A DNA stretch of 6,631 nucleotides from Nocardioides sp. (lineage in GTDB: Bacteria > Actinomycetota > Actinomycetes > Propionibacteriales > Nocardioidaceae): assembly GCA_031177735.1 (NCBI GenBank), contig JAPSKJ010000115.1, forward strand, positions 1 through 6,631. The letters are read 5' to 3'. Shown here piece by piece: positions 1-5,192 of the stretch; the stretch's first letter is position 1; every line of letters begins with the position of its first letter. The position numbers and the translations under genes were made by a program. The notes beneath the pieces were generated by a model. It had not been told where the DNA came from. It saw only the letters and a program-made list of their open reading frames with translations, and did not search any database.

Positions 1-419
1 TCGACCTCCCCGAGCACCAGGGCATGCACGCCGCCGTCCGCGACCTCAACGCGCGCTACCGCGAGACGCCTGCACTGTGGCGGCTCGACCACGACCCCTC
101 CGGGTTCACCTGGCTCGACGCCGACGACGCCGCGCGCAACGTCTACTCCTTCGTGCGGCGCGACGGCAACGGCAGCGAGCTGGTGTGCGTGAGCAACTTC
201 TCCGCGGTGCCGCACGAGGGCTACCGCCTGGGGCTCCCGGCCGTCGGAGTCTGGGACGAGGTGCTCAACACCGACGCGACGACGTACTCCGGCTCAGGGG
301 TGGGCAACCTCGGCGCCGTGACGGCGGTGCCCGGCGACCACCAGGGCCAGCCGGCGTACGCCGACATCGTGCTGCCCCCGCTCGCGACCGTGTGGTTCCG
401 TCGGGCTGCGGACCGGTAG
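1..419 (+). CDS. glgB: 1,4-alpha-glucan branching enzyme, C-terminal fragment (5' end outside window)
   Basis: This is the last 138 residues of GlgB, which cuts alpha-1,4 glucan chains and rejoins them as alpha-1,6 branches during cytoplasmic glycogen synthesis. The first whole codon is at position 3. The visible part is the end of the barrel (VRDLN, YRETPAL) followed by the all-beta C-terminal domain. Family-typical pieces are GFTWLDADDA, the SFVRR strand, VCVSNF, the VWDEVLNTDA segment, GSGVGN, and a final LPPLATVWF strand before a short RRAADR tail. The GH13 catalytic residues lie upstream and cannot be checked. The reading frame is intact to the TAG stop, so nothing suggests a pseudogene. 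The gene converges on the BCCT carrier gene with only 24 bp between the stop codons, and a strong hairpin covers its own stop. Identification rests on recognition of the C-terminal domain; another GH13 enzyme is possible but less likely. Confidence 0.88.
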   Translation, partial: DLPEHQGMHAAVRDLNARYRETPALWRLDHDPSGFTWLDADDAARNVYSFVRRDGNGSELVCVSNFSAVPHEGYRLGLPAVGVWDEVLNTDATTYSGSGVGNLGAVTAVPGDHQGQPAYADIVLPPLATVWFRRAADR

Positions 420-440
420 GTCACCGGTCCGCAGCCCGGC
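400..440. terminator. Strong inverted repeat spanning the glgB stop codon; probable terminator
   Basis: Positions 402-417 and 423-438 are perfect reverse complements (16 bp, core GGGCTGCGGACCGGT), with a 5-base loop AGGTC. A T-G wobble and one more G-C pair extend the stem to 400/440. The stem begins inside glgB and its loop contains the last two bases of the TAG stop. There is no run of T on either side, so this would be a tractless GC-rich terminator of the kind common in actinobacteria. Because the BCCT stop is at 444-446 on the other strand, the hairpin could serve both convergent genes. Confidence 0.72.
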
Positions 441-443
441 CGG

Positions 444-2252
444 TCACCGGACCGCGTCCGGGTCCCGCGCGTCCTCCGCAGACGTGTCGGCGTCCGCCGC
501 CTCCGGGTCCTCGACCCGCTCCTCGATGGCGAACGCGAAGTCGTCACCGTGCTCGGTCACACCGGTGATGACGGCCTGCTCGATCGCCTCGAGGGCGTAC
601 TCCCGGCGCACGACGATCGGGTCGGTGCGCAGGTCGCGCACCAGCGCGGCGGCCAGGCCGATCATCACCACGACGAACGGCAGCGCCGCCACGATGGTGA
701 TCGTCTGGAGCCCGGTCAGGGCATCCTCCCCGCCCACGAGCAGCATCACCGCGGCCACCGCGCCGGTGGCGAGGCCCCAGAAGATCACGGTGCCACGGCT
801 CGGCTTCTGGGTGCCGTGCTCGGACAGGGTGCCCATCACGATCGACGCCGCGTCGGCCCCGGAGATGAAGAAGATCGCCACCAGGAGCATCACCAGCACG
901 CTGGTGACGGTGGCGAGCGGATACTGCTCGAGCGTCGTGAACAGCTGCGACTCGATGCCCCCGGCGCCCGCGATGTCGACCCCGGCCGCCTCCAGGTCGA
1001 TGGCCGCGCCGCCGAAGACGCAGAACCACACCACGCTGACCATGCTGGGCACCAGCAGGACGCCCGAGACGAACTGCCGGATGGTGCGGCCACGGGAGAT
1101 GCGAGCGATGAACATGCCGACGAACGGCGTCCACGACAGCCACCAGGCCCAGTAGAAGATCGTCCAGCCCTCGAGCCACGCCTTGGCCTCCTCGCCCTCC
1201 GCACCCGTGCGGGCGGCCATCTGGGCGAGGTCCTGGGCGTAGCTGCCGAGCGAGGTCGGCACCAGGTTGAGGATGAACACCGTCGGCCCGACGACGAAGA
1301 CGAACGCCGCGAGCACGATCGCGAGCACCATGTTGACGTTGGAGAGCCACTGGATGCCCTTGGCGACCCCGGACACGGCGGAGAGGACGAAGCCTGCCGT
1401 CAGCACCGCGATGATGACCACCAAGATGCCGTTGCCGACATCGCCGAGGCCCGCCACGATCTCCAGGCCGCTGCGGATCTGCAGCGCGCCCAGGCCCAGG
1501 GAGGCGGCCGAGCCGAAGAGGGTCGCGAAGATCGCGAACATGTCGATGACCTTGCCCCAACCACCGGTGGCGTGGCGGCCGAGCAGCGGCTCGAACGCCG
1601 CCGAGATCAGCTGCAGGCGGCCCTTGCGGTAGACGCCGTAGGCAACGGCGAGACCGACCACTGCGTAGATCGCCCACGGGTGGAGCGTCCAGTGGAACAA
1701 GGTGGTGGCCATCGCGGCCTGGGTGGCCGCCTCGCCGTCGGTGCCCGGCGGCGGAGTCGCGAAGTGCGAGATGGGCTCGCTGACGCCGTAGAACATCAGA
1801 CCGATGCCCATGCCGGCGCTGAACATCATCGCCACCCAGGACACCGTCCGGAACTCCGGCTCCTCGTCATCGCGGCCCAGCGGGATGTTGCCGAACCGGC
1901 TCATCGCCAGCCAGATCACGAACACGACGAAGCCGCTCGCGGTGAGCACGAAGAGCCAGCCGGTGTTGTCCATCACCCAGCCCAGCGCGGAGTCGGAGGC
2001 CGTCGCCAGCGACGAGGTGCTCGCGAAGCCCCACGCCAGGAACAGCAGCGAGATCACGGCGGTCACCCCGAAGACGACCTTGTCCAGGCCGGCTCGGCGC
2101 TCCACTGCGACCTCGACCGGGATGTCCAGCGCCGGGTGGGGCACCACGTCCGCGGCTGGTGACTCCAGCGCGTCGGCGACCTTCCGGCCGGCCTCGCCGG
2201 CGGTGGGTCGGTGCTTCCTCTCGTCGGTGTCTCGCGTGTGTTGTTCGGTCAC
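444..2252 (-). CDS. BCCT-family sodium/betaine-type osmolyte transporter
   Basis: A 602-residue inner-membrane symporter of the betaine/choline/carnitine family, probably importing a trimethylammonium or related compatible solute. About twelve hydrophobic segments run from residue 58 to 537. Family signatures are GMGIG (147-151, the glycine stretch of betaine carriers), FHWTLHPWAIY (186-196) and FYWAWWLSWTPFVGMF (366-381) followed by ISRGRTIRQF. The aromatic cage expected from BetP maps to W188, W193, Y196 and W371. The predicted Na2 region reads FFISGAD (461-467), where BetP as I recall it has T-S in place of S464-G465. The tail is acidic: 14 Asp/Glu in residues 566-602, unlike the arginine-rich osmosensing tail of BetP. 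I chose the GTG start at 2252 because AGGA sits 5 bases upstream. The frame stays open to 2429, but that extension looks non-coding and would overlap the divergent gene. Substrate is inferred, not proven. Confidence 0.9.
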   Translation of the reverse strand: MTEQHTRDTDERKHRPTAGEAGRKVADALESPAADVVPHPALDIPVEVAVERRAGLDKVVFGVTAVISLLFLAWGFASTSSLATASDSALGWVMDNTGWLFVLTASGFVVFVIWLAMSRFGNIPLGRDDEEPEFRTVSWVAMMFSAGMGIGLMFYGVSEPISHFATPPPGTDGEAATQAAMATTLFHWTLHPWAIYAVVGLAVAYGVYRKGRLQLISAAFEPLLGRHATGGWGKVIDMFAIFATLFGSAASLGLGALQIRSGLEIVAGLGDVGNGILVVIIAVLTAGFVLSAVSGVAKGIQWLSNVNMVLAIVLAAFVFVVGPTVFILNLVPTSLGSYAQDLAQMAARTGAEGEEAKAWLEGWTIFYWAWWLSWTPFVGMFIARISRGRTIRQFVSGVLLVPSMVSVVWFCVFGGAAIDLEAAGVDIAGAGGIESQLFTTLEQYPLATVTSVLVMLLVAIFFISGADAASIVMGTLSEHGTQKPSRGTVIFWGLATGAVAAVMLLVGGEDALTGLQTITIVAALPFVVVMIGLAAALVRDLRTDPIVVRREYALEAIEQAVITGVTEHGDDFAFAIEERVEDPEAADADTSAEDARDPDAVR

Positions 2253-2255
2253 GGT

Positions 2256-2261
2256 TTTCCT
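2256..2261 (-). promoter_or_regulatory. Ribosome binding site of the BCCT gene
   Basis: On the minus strand AGGAAA lies just before the GTG at 2252, with AGGA ending 5 bases from the start codon. This decides the start: the frame remains open for 59 further codons upstream, but those codons cross the intergenic region and have no Shine-Dalgarno match that I can see. Confidence 0.6.
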
Positions 2262-2387
2262 GTCCAGTTGTCCGTCCCGAGAGCAGGTTCCGCGCCCTCG
2301 AGTGCATGGATTCCTTGGGGAACCGGCCCACGACGGTCTCAAATGGACTGTGGTCCGGGCAAACCCGGCGCGTGCGTCCGGCCCCAC

Positions 2388-2393
2388 TAGGGT
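2388..2393 (+). promoter_or_regulatory. Probable -10 box (TAGGGT) for leaderless Nudix transcript
   Basis: TAGGGT matches the actinobacterial TAnnnT -10 consensus. Exactly seven bases (GGTCACC) separate it from the GTG at 2401, which is the geometry expected when transcription begins at the first base of the start codon. No good -35 hexamer is seen at the usual distance, which is common for such promoters. No Shine-Dalgarno sequence precedes 2401. An in-frame GTG at 2422 has AAGGAG 12 bases upstream and remains an alternative start. Confidence 0.5.
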
Positions 2394-2400
2394 GGTCACC

Positions 2401-3186
2401 GTGAAGGAGCCGCTGACCACCGTGACCACCGTCGCGGACGGTATTGCCCGGATCTCGTGGCAGTCCGGGCAGCCGGTCGACGTGGTCCGTCATGAGGTGG
2501 CCGCAGCGCTCACCACTCATGCCCGCGTCGAGGCGCTCGTCGACCCCGACGACCCCGCCGCTCAGCGGGTCGCGACGTGGTCCGGGATGCAGCGCGAGGG
2601 CGTCATGCGTGGCGTCACCGTCGACGGACGCACCGTCGACCGGATCGTCTATGCGCGGGTCGCCACCGACCTGCCCGCCGACCAGCCCGAGGGTTTCCGC
2701 GCGCTGCTGAACTCGTTCCTTCCGCGCAAGCGGGCGATCGGGCAGATGCTGGTCCGCACCCTTGCTGAGGACCCCATCGAGAGTCGCGTGCTGCTGTGCC
2801 AGCTCACCTACAAGCGTGACTGGGACCTGCCGGGCGGCGTGGTCGAGGTCGGCGAGTCCCCTCAGCTCGCGGTCACCCGCGAGATCCAGGAGGAGCTCGC
2901 CCTCACCCTTCCCGCCGGCCGCCTGGTGCTCACCGACTGGCTGCCGCCGTGGGGTGGCTGGGACGACGCACTCTGCCTGGTCTTCGACGGCGGCGCACAC
3001 GACCCGTCGCTGCTCGACGCGGTCGTCCGCGAGCCCCGGGAGATCCGCTCGGCGGAGTTCTGCACGCTCGAGCAGGTCCGCGAGCGCTGTGCCGACTTCA
3101 CCGCCCGCCGGGTCGAGGCCGCGCTGGCCGCACTCCACAGCGGCGCGGCGGCGTACACCGAGAGCGGTCGACCCGTCTCAGGCTGA
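2401..3186 (+). CDS. Nudix hydrolase with N-terminal half-GNAT-like segment
   Basis: A 261-residue cytoplasmic protein. Residues 110-245 form a Nudix domain that would hydrolyse a nucleoside diphosphate linked to another group, with Mg2+ bound by the Nudix box. The box spans G146 to L168: G146, E152, R160-E161, E164-E165 are all present, but the usual final glycine is Ala (A167). It is preceded by RDWDLPGG, typical of MutT-like members. Residues about 25-90 resemble the C-terminal half of RimJ/RimL-type GNAT acetyltransferases: RVEALVDPDDPAAQRVATW, then MQREGVMRG and DRIVYARVATD. The acetyl-CoA-binding first half is absent, so this segment is probably structural or substrate-binding. Upstream DNA does not encode the missing half. 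The 3' end overlaps eamA by 9 bp tail to tail. The substrate cannot be inferred. The start is GTG 2401 (leaderless geometry) or possibly GTG 2422. Confidence 0.88.
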   Translation: MKEPLTTVTTVADGIARISWQSGQPVDVVRHEVAAALTTHARVEALVDPDDPAAQRVATWSGMQREGVMRGVTVDGRTVDRIVYARVATDLPADQPEGFRALLNSFLPRKRAIGQMLVRTLAEDPIESRVLLCQLTYKRDWDLPGGVVEVGESPQLAVTREIQEELALTLPAGRLVLTDWLPPWGGWDDALCLVFDGGAHDPSLLDAVVREPREIRSAEFCTLEQVRERCADFTARRVEAALAALHSGAAAYTESGRPVSG

Positions 3187-4068
3187 CGGCGTCGGCACGA
3201 CCGGCGGTTTGGCCTTCGCCGGTCGCAGCGCGATGAGCACCCCGACGACGAGGAGTACGCCGCCGGCCAGCTCGCCCGCACTGGGCACCTCGTCGACGAC
3301 CAGCCAGGCGCTGGCGATCCCGACCACGGGCACCAGCAGGATCCACGGCACGACCGACGCGGCCGGGTTGCGACCGAGCAGGCTGTTGAAGATGCCGTAG
3401 CCCACGAACGACGCGAACACCACCGTGTAGAGCGTGGAGAGCGCTGCCGGCCAGCCGAACGTCGCGAGGCCGTCGGCCACCGCGTCCGGTCCGTCGACCA
3501 GCAGCGAGAGCACCAGCAACGGCACCGGCACGACCAGCGCCGACCAGACCGTCAGACCGAGCCCGCCGGGCACGGCGACCGCGCGCGCGATCACGTTGCC
3601 GACCGCCCACGACAGCGCCGCGCACAGGCACAGCAACAGCGCGGCCAGCTCGACGTGGCCTCCCCGACCGAGCGCGACCACGACCAGGCCGGTGCAACCG
3701 AGCGCGACACCGCGCACCTGCGCCGCCGTCGGCCGCTCGTGCAGGGCCAGCGCCGCCAGCACGATCGTGAGCACGACCTGCGCCTGCAGCACCAGCGAGG
3801 CGAGGCCCGGCGGCATGCCGACGTCGAGCGAGACGTAGAGGAAGGCGAACTGCCCCAGCGACATGAAGGTGCCCAGTGCCGCGATCGCCGTCCAGGACGC
3901 CTGCGGCCGTGGGAGGAGGAACACCGCCGGCACGGCCACCAGCGCGAACCGGATCGCCACGAACAGCAGCGGCGGCACTCCGTCGTCGAGCCCCCACTCG
4001 ATGACGACGAAGTTGAAGCCCCACAGCGCGGCGACGAGGGCGGCCAGGAGCGAGTCGCGGCGGGTCAT
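3178..4068 (-). CDS. eamA: EamA/DMT-family exporter, similar to O-acetylserine/cysteine exporter EamA
   Basis: A 296-residue inner-membrane protein with about ten transmembrane helices in two EamA repeats (roughly residues 5-135 and 140-282), the usual size for drug/metabolite transporters. It matches what I recall of E. coli EamA (YdeD) at many points: WGFNFVVI (16-23), PPLLFVAIRF (32-41), GMPPGLASLVLQAQ (84-97), SWAVGNV (153-159), VGYGIFNSLLGR (222-233) and LVPVVGIASAWLVVDE (245-260). E. coli EamA exports cysteine and O-acetylserine; the same substrate here is an inference from resemblance. A lysine- and proline-rich tail (283-296) ends the protein. The ATG at 4068 has GAGAGGG seven bases upstream. 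The ybbN-like gene lies 81 bp upstream on the same strand, so co-transcription is possible. The stop codon lies inside the convergent Nudix gene. Confidence 0.82.
   Translation of the reverse strand: MTRRDSLLAALVAALWGFNFVVIEWGLDDGVPPLLFVAIRFALVAVPAVFLLPRPQASWTAIAALGTFMSLGQFAFLYVSLDVGMPPGLASLVLQAQVVLTIVLAALALHERPTAAQVRGVALGCTGLVVVALGRGGHVELAALLLCLCAALSWAVGNVIARAVAVPGGLGLTVWSALVVPVPLLVLSLLVDGPDAVADGLATFGWPAALSTLYTVVFASFVGYGIFNSLLGRNPAASVVPWILLVPVVGIASAWLVVDEVPSAGELAGGVLLVVGVLIALRPAKAKPPVVPTPSA
3198..3225. terminator. Hairpin just after the Nudix stop, inside the eamA 3' end
   Basis: CGACCGGCG (3198-3206) and CGCCGGTCG (3217-3225) form a perfect 9-bp stem with a 10-base loop. It starts 11 bases past the Nudix stop codon, so it is well placed to end that transcript. 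On the other strand it lies within the last codons of eamA (around the PAKAKPPV segment). No T tract follows. It could also be a by-product of GC-rich coding sequence. Confidence 0.4.
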
Positions 4069-4075
4069 GCCACGA

Positions 4076-4082
4076 CCCTCTC
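4076..4082 (-). promoter_or_regulatory. Ribosome binding site of eamA
   Basis: The minus strand reads GAGAGGG, then seven bases (TCGTGGC), then the ATG at 4068. It supports that start and independent translation initiation rather than coupling to the upstream ybbN-like gene, whose stop is 81 bp away. Confidence 0.55.
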
Positions 4083-4094
4083 AGCCACGCTCGG

Positions 4095-4135
4095 CGGGCC
4101 GGCGGGATTTACCAACTCGTGGGACCGCCGGGCCG
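4095..4135 (-). other. Inverted repeat in the ybbN-eamA gap; possible attenuator or processing hairpin
   Basis: Positions 4095-4105 and 4125-4135 pair at 10 of 11 positions (core CCGGCGG/CCGCCGG), with a 19-base loop. The repeat fills the middle of the 81-bp gap between the ybbN stop and the eamA start, both on the minus strand. It could reduce read-through into eamA or mark an RNA processing site. The long loop and lack of a U tract make a strong terminator less likely. Confidence 0.35.
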
Positions 4136-4149
4136 CACCGACGAGGTGA

Positions 4150-5115
4150 TCAGAACAGCGCCGAGGCGAGGTTCTGCCGGCCCTTGAGCACCCGCGGGTC
4201 GTCGTTGCCGACGGCCGCGAAGAGACCGAGCAGGTGCTCCCGCGCGGCGTTGCGCTCCGCCCCCGCCGATCGGCGGACCAGCTCGACGAGCCGGTCGAAG
4301 GCAGCCTCGACGTCGCCGTCGAGCAGGTCGAGGTCGGCGGCGAGCGTCTGCGCGTCGACGTCGTCGGGGCTCGCGTCGGCGGCCGCCCGCGCGGCGGCCG
4401 CGTCGGTGACGCTCGCCGTGCGCTGGAGCACCTTCGCCATGGCCAGCCCGGCGGCGGCCTCGGCGTCGGCCGGATTGCCGGCGAGCAGCTTCTGGTACTC
4501 CTCGACCGCCCGGTCGTAGTCACCGGCCGCGAGCGCATCCTCCGCGGGCGCGTAGCGCGGGTCCTCCGCCGCGCCCTCCGCGCCGTCCTGGGCTGCGCCG
4601 GCGGCGGCGCGCGGCTGGTGGCGCGCGGTGATGCCCTGCGCGGTCAGCTGCTGCGCGAGCTGGTTGAACATGGCGCGGATCTCGTCCAGCGATGCGACCC
4701 CCGGGATCGGCTGGGTCACCGGCCGGCCGTCGAGCAGGATCAGCATCAGCGGGACTTGGGTGATCTGCATGGCCTGGGCGATGCCGGGCGCCGCGTCGAT
4801 GTCGGCGAGCGCGGCGAGGAACCGGCCGTCGTACTCCCCCGCAGCGGTCGCCACGTCACGGGCGAACGCCGTGCTTTCCGGCGCCTGGCGCGGCGAGTAG
4901 AAGACCAGCACGACCGGCGCGGTCATCGAGGCCTCGAGCGCGGACTGGAAGGTCTGCTCGGTCACCTCCACCGAGTACGCCGACGTGCCGGTCGCCGCGC
5001 CGGCCGCGCCGGCCGGACCTGCCCCGGCCTGGCTGGGCGGAGGTCCGGCGGGAGCGGGACGCTTGAGGGCCGAGAGGTCGATGGCACCGGGGCGCGAGAA
5101 CGGCTGCTGCGTCAT
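4150..5115 (-). CDS. ybbN: YbbN/CnoX-like co-chaperone: thioredoxin fold without CxxC plus TPR domain
   Basis: A 321-residue cytoplasmic protein. Residues 1-47 are a Pro/Ala/Gly-rich linker opening with TQQPFSRPGAIDLSALK, a start style usual for actinobacterial YbbN proteins. Residues 48-157 are a thioredoxin fold: the VVLVFYS strand (68-74), a helix in place of the active site, DIDAAPGIAQAMQITQVP (105-122) with the cis-proline at P122, and the P-I-P-G turn near 136-139. The CxxC motif is replaced by Q77-A-P-E80. Residues 185-321 form a TPR-type helical domain (APAEDALAAGDYDRAVEEYQ) ending DDPRVLKGRQNLASALF, the typical YbbN terminus. In E. coli the homologue CnoX holds unfolded clients and passes them to GroEL; a similar holdase role is inferred. 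The protein contains no cysteine at all. The ATG at 5115 follows a TAGGAT box by seven bases. Confidence 0.87.
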   Translation of the reverse strand: MTQQPFSRPGAIDLSALKRPAPAGPPPSQAGAGPAGAAGAATGTSAYSVEVTEQTFQSALEASMTAPVVLVFYSPRQAPESTAFARDVATAAGEYDGRFLAALADIDAAPGIAQAMQITQVPLMLILLDGRPVTQPIPGVASLDEIRAMFNQLAQQLTAQGITARHQPRAAAGAAQDGAEGAAEDPRYAPAEDALAAGDYDRAVEEYQKLLAGNPADAEAAAGLAMAKVLQRTASVTDAAAARAAADASPDDVDAQTLAADLDLLDGDVEAAFDRLVELVRRSAGAERNAAREHLLGLFAAVGNDDPRVLKGRQNLASALF

Positions 5116-5122
5116 GGCGGCA

Positions 5123-5128
5123 ATCCTA
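5123..5128 (-). promoter_or_regulatory. Probable -10 box (TAGGAT) for leaderless ybbN transcript
   Basis: On the minus strand TAGGAT is followed by seven bases (TGCCGCC) and then the ATG at 5115, the same spacing as the TAGGGT box before the Nudix gene. The fit to TAnnnT and the distance suggest transcription starting at the A of ATG. The internal AGGA could alternatively act as a weak Shine-Dalgarno sequence nine bases from the start. No clear -35 element is visible. Confidence 0.5.
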
Positions 5129-5133
5129 GGAGG
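5128..5133 (+). promoter_or_regulatory. AGGAGG, possible ribosome binding site for an upstream GTG start at 5139
   Basis: A perfect AGGAGG lies five bases before a GTG at 5139 that is in frame with the secreted hydrolase gene. It shares one base pair with the divergent ybbN -10 box. If used, translation starts 18 codons before the ATG at 5193. The 18 codons include some that are rare in such GC-rich genomes (AGG, TCA, GGG), so the match may be chance. Confidence 0.35.
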
Positions 5134-5192
5134 CCGCAGTGTTCGTCTGCAGGTCACCCGCCGCGGGCCGGCGGGGGGGCATGCTGGTCGAC

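Larger units (their letters stand above)
2253..2400. promoter_or_regulatory. Divergent control region between the BCCT and Nudix genes
   Basis: These 148 bp separate the two divergent start codons and should hold both promoters. Visible features are a TAGGGT box near the Nudix end, a short hairpin CCGGG/CCCGG (2355-2359 with 2364-2368), and an imperfect inverted repeat, TTCC-TTGG-GGAA with flanking G/C pairs, around 2309-2325. I could not find a convincing -10/-35 pair for the BCCT gene, nor a recognisable operator of a named regulator. Confidence 0.5.

Noticed and set aside
549..2162. Long open frame (537 codons) on the plus strand across the BCCT gene
   Set aside because: It runs antisense to a clear BCCT protein. 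The translation is a low-complexity mix of R, H, D, E and A with no domain, as expected from third-position GC bias.
2306..2404. Small upstream open frame (32 codons) whose TGA overlaps the Nudix GTG start
   Set aside because: The GTGA overlap is suggestive of translational coupling, but there is no ribosome binding site before the ATG, the product has no recognisable feature, and the TAGGGT promoter would start transcription after it.
2253..2429. N-terminal extension of the BCCT gene to an upstream start at 2429
   Set aside because: The added 59 residues look like translated intergenic DNA and would run into the divergent Nudix gene, and a good ribosome binding site supports GTG 2252.
1867..3138. 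423-codon open frame on the minus strand overlapping the BCCT and Nudix genes
   Set aside because: It crosses two well-supported genes and the intergenic region, with no domain signal. It is a GC-bias shadow.
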